A stretch of DNA of 64,000 nucleotides, from positions 1-64,000 of the forward strand of contig CAJQUW010007294.1 of the NCBI GenBank assembly GCA_907163375.1, in the 5' to 3' direction. Every line of letters starts with the position of its first letter. Position 1 is the first letter of the stretch. This DNA is from Prostheceraeus crozeri (taxonomy: Eukaryota > Platyhelminthes > Polycladida > Euryleptidae). The notes under the pieces are model-generated. The model ran no database searches and was not told where the DNA came from. It was given only the letters and a program-made list of their open reading frames with translations. Of the stretch, positions 63,001 to 64,000 are shown in pieces. A program made the position numbers and the translations under genes.

Positions 63001-64000
63001 TATCTACAGATAGATGTATTAATACTAGCTGATCTTTTTGAAAACTTTCGTGATATGTGTTTAGAATATTGCGGAATAGATCCATGTTATTGTTATTCTA
63101 CACCAGGTTTAACATGGCTAGCAGGATTAAAACATACTGGAGTTAAACTTAAACATTATAAAGAAAATACATATGATAAATTATTATTTTTTGAATCTGG
63201 AATTAGAGGTGGAGTTTCATCAGTTTTAGGTAATAGATATGTTAAATGTTATAATAAGAAAGTAAATCCACAAGAATATGGAATAATGAAACCTTTATCT
63301 CCAGAAGAAAAAGAAAAAATATTAGAAATTTTTCGAACGAAACGAGAAGGAGTAGAACGTGAAAAAGCAATTGATGAATTCATGAGAGAAAACTATTTGT
63401 TATATTATGATTTTAATAGCTTATATTCTTCTTGCATGATACAAGAATTACCAACAGGTGAGATGACATGGTGTAATAATCTTGATTATCAAAAAACATA
63501 TGATGGAAATCGTAATTCTGGTTATATATATGAAGTTGATTTAGTATACCCTGATTATATAAAAGAAGCAACAAAATATTATCCTTTCTGTCCAGAAAAC
63601 AAAATTCCCAATATAGAAGATTTTTCAGATTATCAAAAATCTATAATTCCGAAAAAATACAGACCAACAAAAAAACTTATGTTAACACAAGGTAATAAAG
63701 GAAAGTATGTTGTTGAAGGAAGAATGCTAGATTGGTATTTAGATCATGGCATGATTCTCACCAAAATACATCGAAAACTAGAGTATAGAAAATCTAAATG
63801 GTTAAAAAATTATATAGAGTTCAATATTGAAAAACGTAAAATAGCTAAAAGAAATAAAGATGATTTTGGAAACGTTTTCTTCAAATTAATGAATAATGCA
63901 TTTTATGGCAAGACTTTAGAAAATGTGCGTAATAGACAAAATATTGAAATAGTTTATGATAGAGATAGATTTCAAAATTTAACAAGGAAACCTACATATA
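60094..64000 (+). CDS. protein-primed family B DNA polymerase (partial, runs off the window)
   Basis: It replicates the linear genome by protein priming. The ATG at 60,094 has the local context (AAATAAAAAATGA). At least 1,302 codons are open. An N-terminal C2H2 finger (CVLC...H...H, residues 6-30) is followed by a long region of unknown role, a coiled coil (~400-530), a second finger (CLQC...H...C, from 563), Exo I IYCDFEAYN (Asp617), an endonuclease-VII-like CYYC...KDHDHLNG...RGAAHNSCN module (near 750-790), Exo II YNGSKYDFH (Asp809), Pol motif A YYDFNSLYS (Asp1106) and motif B LMNNAFYGKTLEN (from about 1266). Motif C lies beyond the end. Three in-frame hairpin-element copies are inside the gene. 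Confidence 0.9.
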   Translation, partial: MKKFYCVLCEKKLQTKRSYQSHLQSKMHLQNVERVDEGNILKLNSYKNYLETLPTDIKVKKMFDDYSHSEYKKIFNSEDEAVTDIKYLFSDTDEFNEIDEFDEAVTDIKYLFNESVELVEYNETDKTFSDILTNFYNIFKKSFKCYMNVEVLYTKNGPDGIPEEIIQGHFTNSQEIHNVNDIQPIFESMILKLENCIIEAQLRESGWRFVKIISKKIVIDKYKNNTGGSYVPLPFSSPQLINIKNEDDYCFLWSIIAHLHPAKYHKERLSHYNKEEYISEFDLSDGLDEFPYDYNRLLKFHKKNKNLIEVNVFELNVNYVSIGKITPLYSDSKKFYLNNKNLCQSEIVYNDRGNYMHHNIFYQGNIICTEKFELVKTLPPIMINHNNYKGRTDDYNYKYSSLSSEYQQKLENLNESLQKCKIDYQQQTKMLLQEYHHKYQNKIETIQKLNEENNKKLNNKELNNEENKELNECLKKCLQQYKEQYDKEYIYQLQILNQNYYQNTFNLTKEINETHEIYKDEFVKLEQSKQPAQANILYYQGHFILCKDVSIFTKTSDNKNFPCLQCMTSFRTLEEMNRHLENCQQNEAVQNTFPKDDYLEYNKWYFKNKVPFTIYCDFEAYNVNMTQNQTESSRASPDSENYNSENYNSENYNSEKSAPGKSSTEQSKEKYLFEQKPLCWGMYIHSNYPELFKSEYLQYYGEDSSEMFTKKVEELQGRFSQLLETNKPMIPLTDEERKEFYDEINCYYCGKCFINKYKTGRGRYIDKVKDHDHLNGLYRGAAHNSCNLNANKFKYNFVPLYFYNGSKYDFHLVMKDLFSSEKLQQQKINVLCKQEEEYFSMQLGCIRILDAFRFFTPYSLDVMGKTLKPEQCKILNKYNLKPLKGIFPYEYIACGSQSKTDITGDKTCGSQSKTDFDSVNKIMEEEQLPPINKFKSTLKQSQLSEEDYAEAEKNWRELNCKTMYDYTMKYLQIDVLILADLFENFRDMCLEYCGIDPCYCYSTPGLTWLAGLKHTGVKLKHYKENTYDKLLFFESGIRGGVSSVLGNRYVKCYNKKVNPQEYGIMKPLSPEEKEKILEIFRTKREGVEREKAIDEFMRENYLLYYDFNSLYSSCMIQELPTGEMTWCNNLDYQKTYDGNRNSGYIYEVDLVYPDYIKEATKYYPFCPENKIPNIEDFSDYQKSIIPKKYRPTKKLMLTQGNKGKYVVEGRMLDWYLDHGMILTKIHRKLEYRKSKWLKNYIEFNIEKRKIAKRNKDDFGNVFFKLMNNAFYGKTLENVRNRQNIEIVYDRDRFQNLTRKPTY
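61975..62008. repeat. two-hairpin element inside PolB
   Basis: 34 nt, AATC...GATT, closely matching 59,968-60,001. It encodes NQTESSRASPDS. The same SSRASP peptide appears in the pX-like protein from an unrelated insertion. It lies just after the Exo I motif. Confidence 0.85.
62766..62838. repeat. tandem pair of two-hairpin elements inside PolB
   Basis: Copy one is AGCC-TGC-GGCT, CAC, AGTC-GAA-GACT; copy two is AACC-TGT-GGTT, CGC, AGTC-GAA-GACT. They encode ACGSQSKTD and TCGSQSKTD in frame, a duplicated surface-loop-like insertion between Exo II and the polymerase palm. Confidence 0.85.

Larger units (their letters stand above)
48861..64000. mobile_element. Polinton/Maverick-adintovirus-type integrated DNA element (partial)
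   Basis: The gene set is an adenain-like protease, rve-type integrase, jelly-roll-type capsid protein, pX- and pVI-like virion proteins, packaging ATPase and protein-primed PolB. PolB plus retroviral-type integrase is the defining pair of Polintons and adintoviruses. Composition is far more AT-rich than the flanks, genes are tightly packed, and most lack introns. The right end is outside the window. Confidence 0.9.

Overview
The window is animal (most likely invertebrate) nuclear DNA. The first ~48.8 kb carries spliced exons of an immunoglobulin-like gene on the + strand, embedded in old non-LTR retrotransposons, a piggyBac element, a Tc1/mariner fragment, MITEs, a satellite array and a very large palindrome. 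The last ~15 kb is a compact, AT-rich, densely packed integrated DNA element of the Polinton/Maverick-adintovirus type. I cannot name the species.

Layout. 1-2,470: no gene seen; one long G-run. ~2,480-5,890: decayed LINE (+). 5,925-6,022: tRNA-like SINE head (-). 8,941-9,278: Ig-like host exon. 10,731-14,676: piggyBac element with an intron-containing but broken transposase and a Tc1 fragment inside, flanked by a 136-bp direct duplication of a host exon. 16,177-17,188: duplicated Ig-like sequence. 17,150-43,565: a nest of insertions. LINE-A (-) is the outer layer and also holds a 74-bp MITE. LINE-B (-), with a 22-bp target duplication, sits in LINE-A. A 22.45-kb inverted-repeat element (19,334-41,785) sits in LINE-B. 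A satellite array of about 8.4 x 0.71 kb and a LINE-C fragment sit in the left arm of the palindrome only. 43,673-44,087: two further Ig-like exons split by a 57-nt intron. 44,981-48,860: foldback element, LINE fragments, unassigned sequence.

Palindrome. Each arm (~7.5 kb without later insertions) carries near-identical copies of a promoter with CRE-like and TATA sequences, a divergent gene pair (75-aa and acidic 146-aa ORFs), and several hairpin units. No transposase or polymerase was recognised in it. The interrupted LINE-B frame resumes across it with no visible target duplication.

Polinton/adintovirus-like element (from ~48,860 to beyond the window end). On + are a small membrane protein, an unknown 232-aa protein and an adenain-type protease. 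On - is a virion-gene block: PLA2-integrase fusion, pX-like protein, double-jelly-roll-type capsid protein, pVI-like protein, one or two very small ORFs, and a coiled-coil protein with a phage-tail-fibre-like motif. On + again are a zinc-finger protein, an FtsK/HerA/A32-like packaging ATPase, and a protein-primed family B DNA polymerase that runs off the window. Together these could replicate, package, process and integrate a linear dsDNA genome. Most frames are open. Start codons share a TAAAAATG-like context, and I used it to choose starts. A family of ~34-nt two-hairpin elements is scattered through this element, including inside reading frames.
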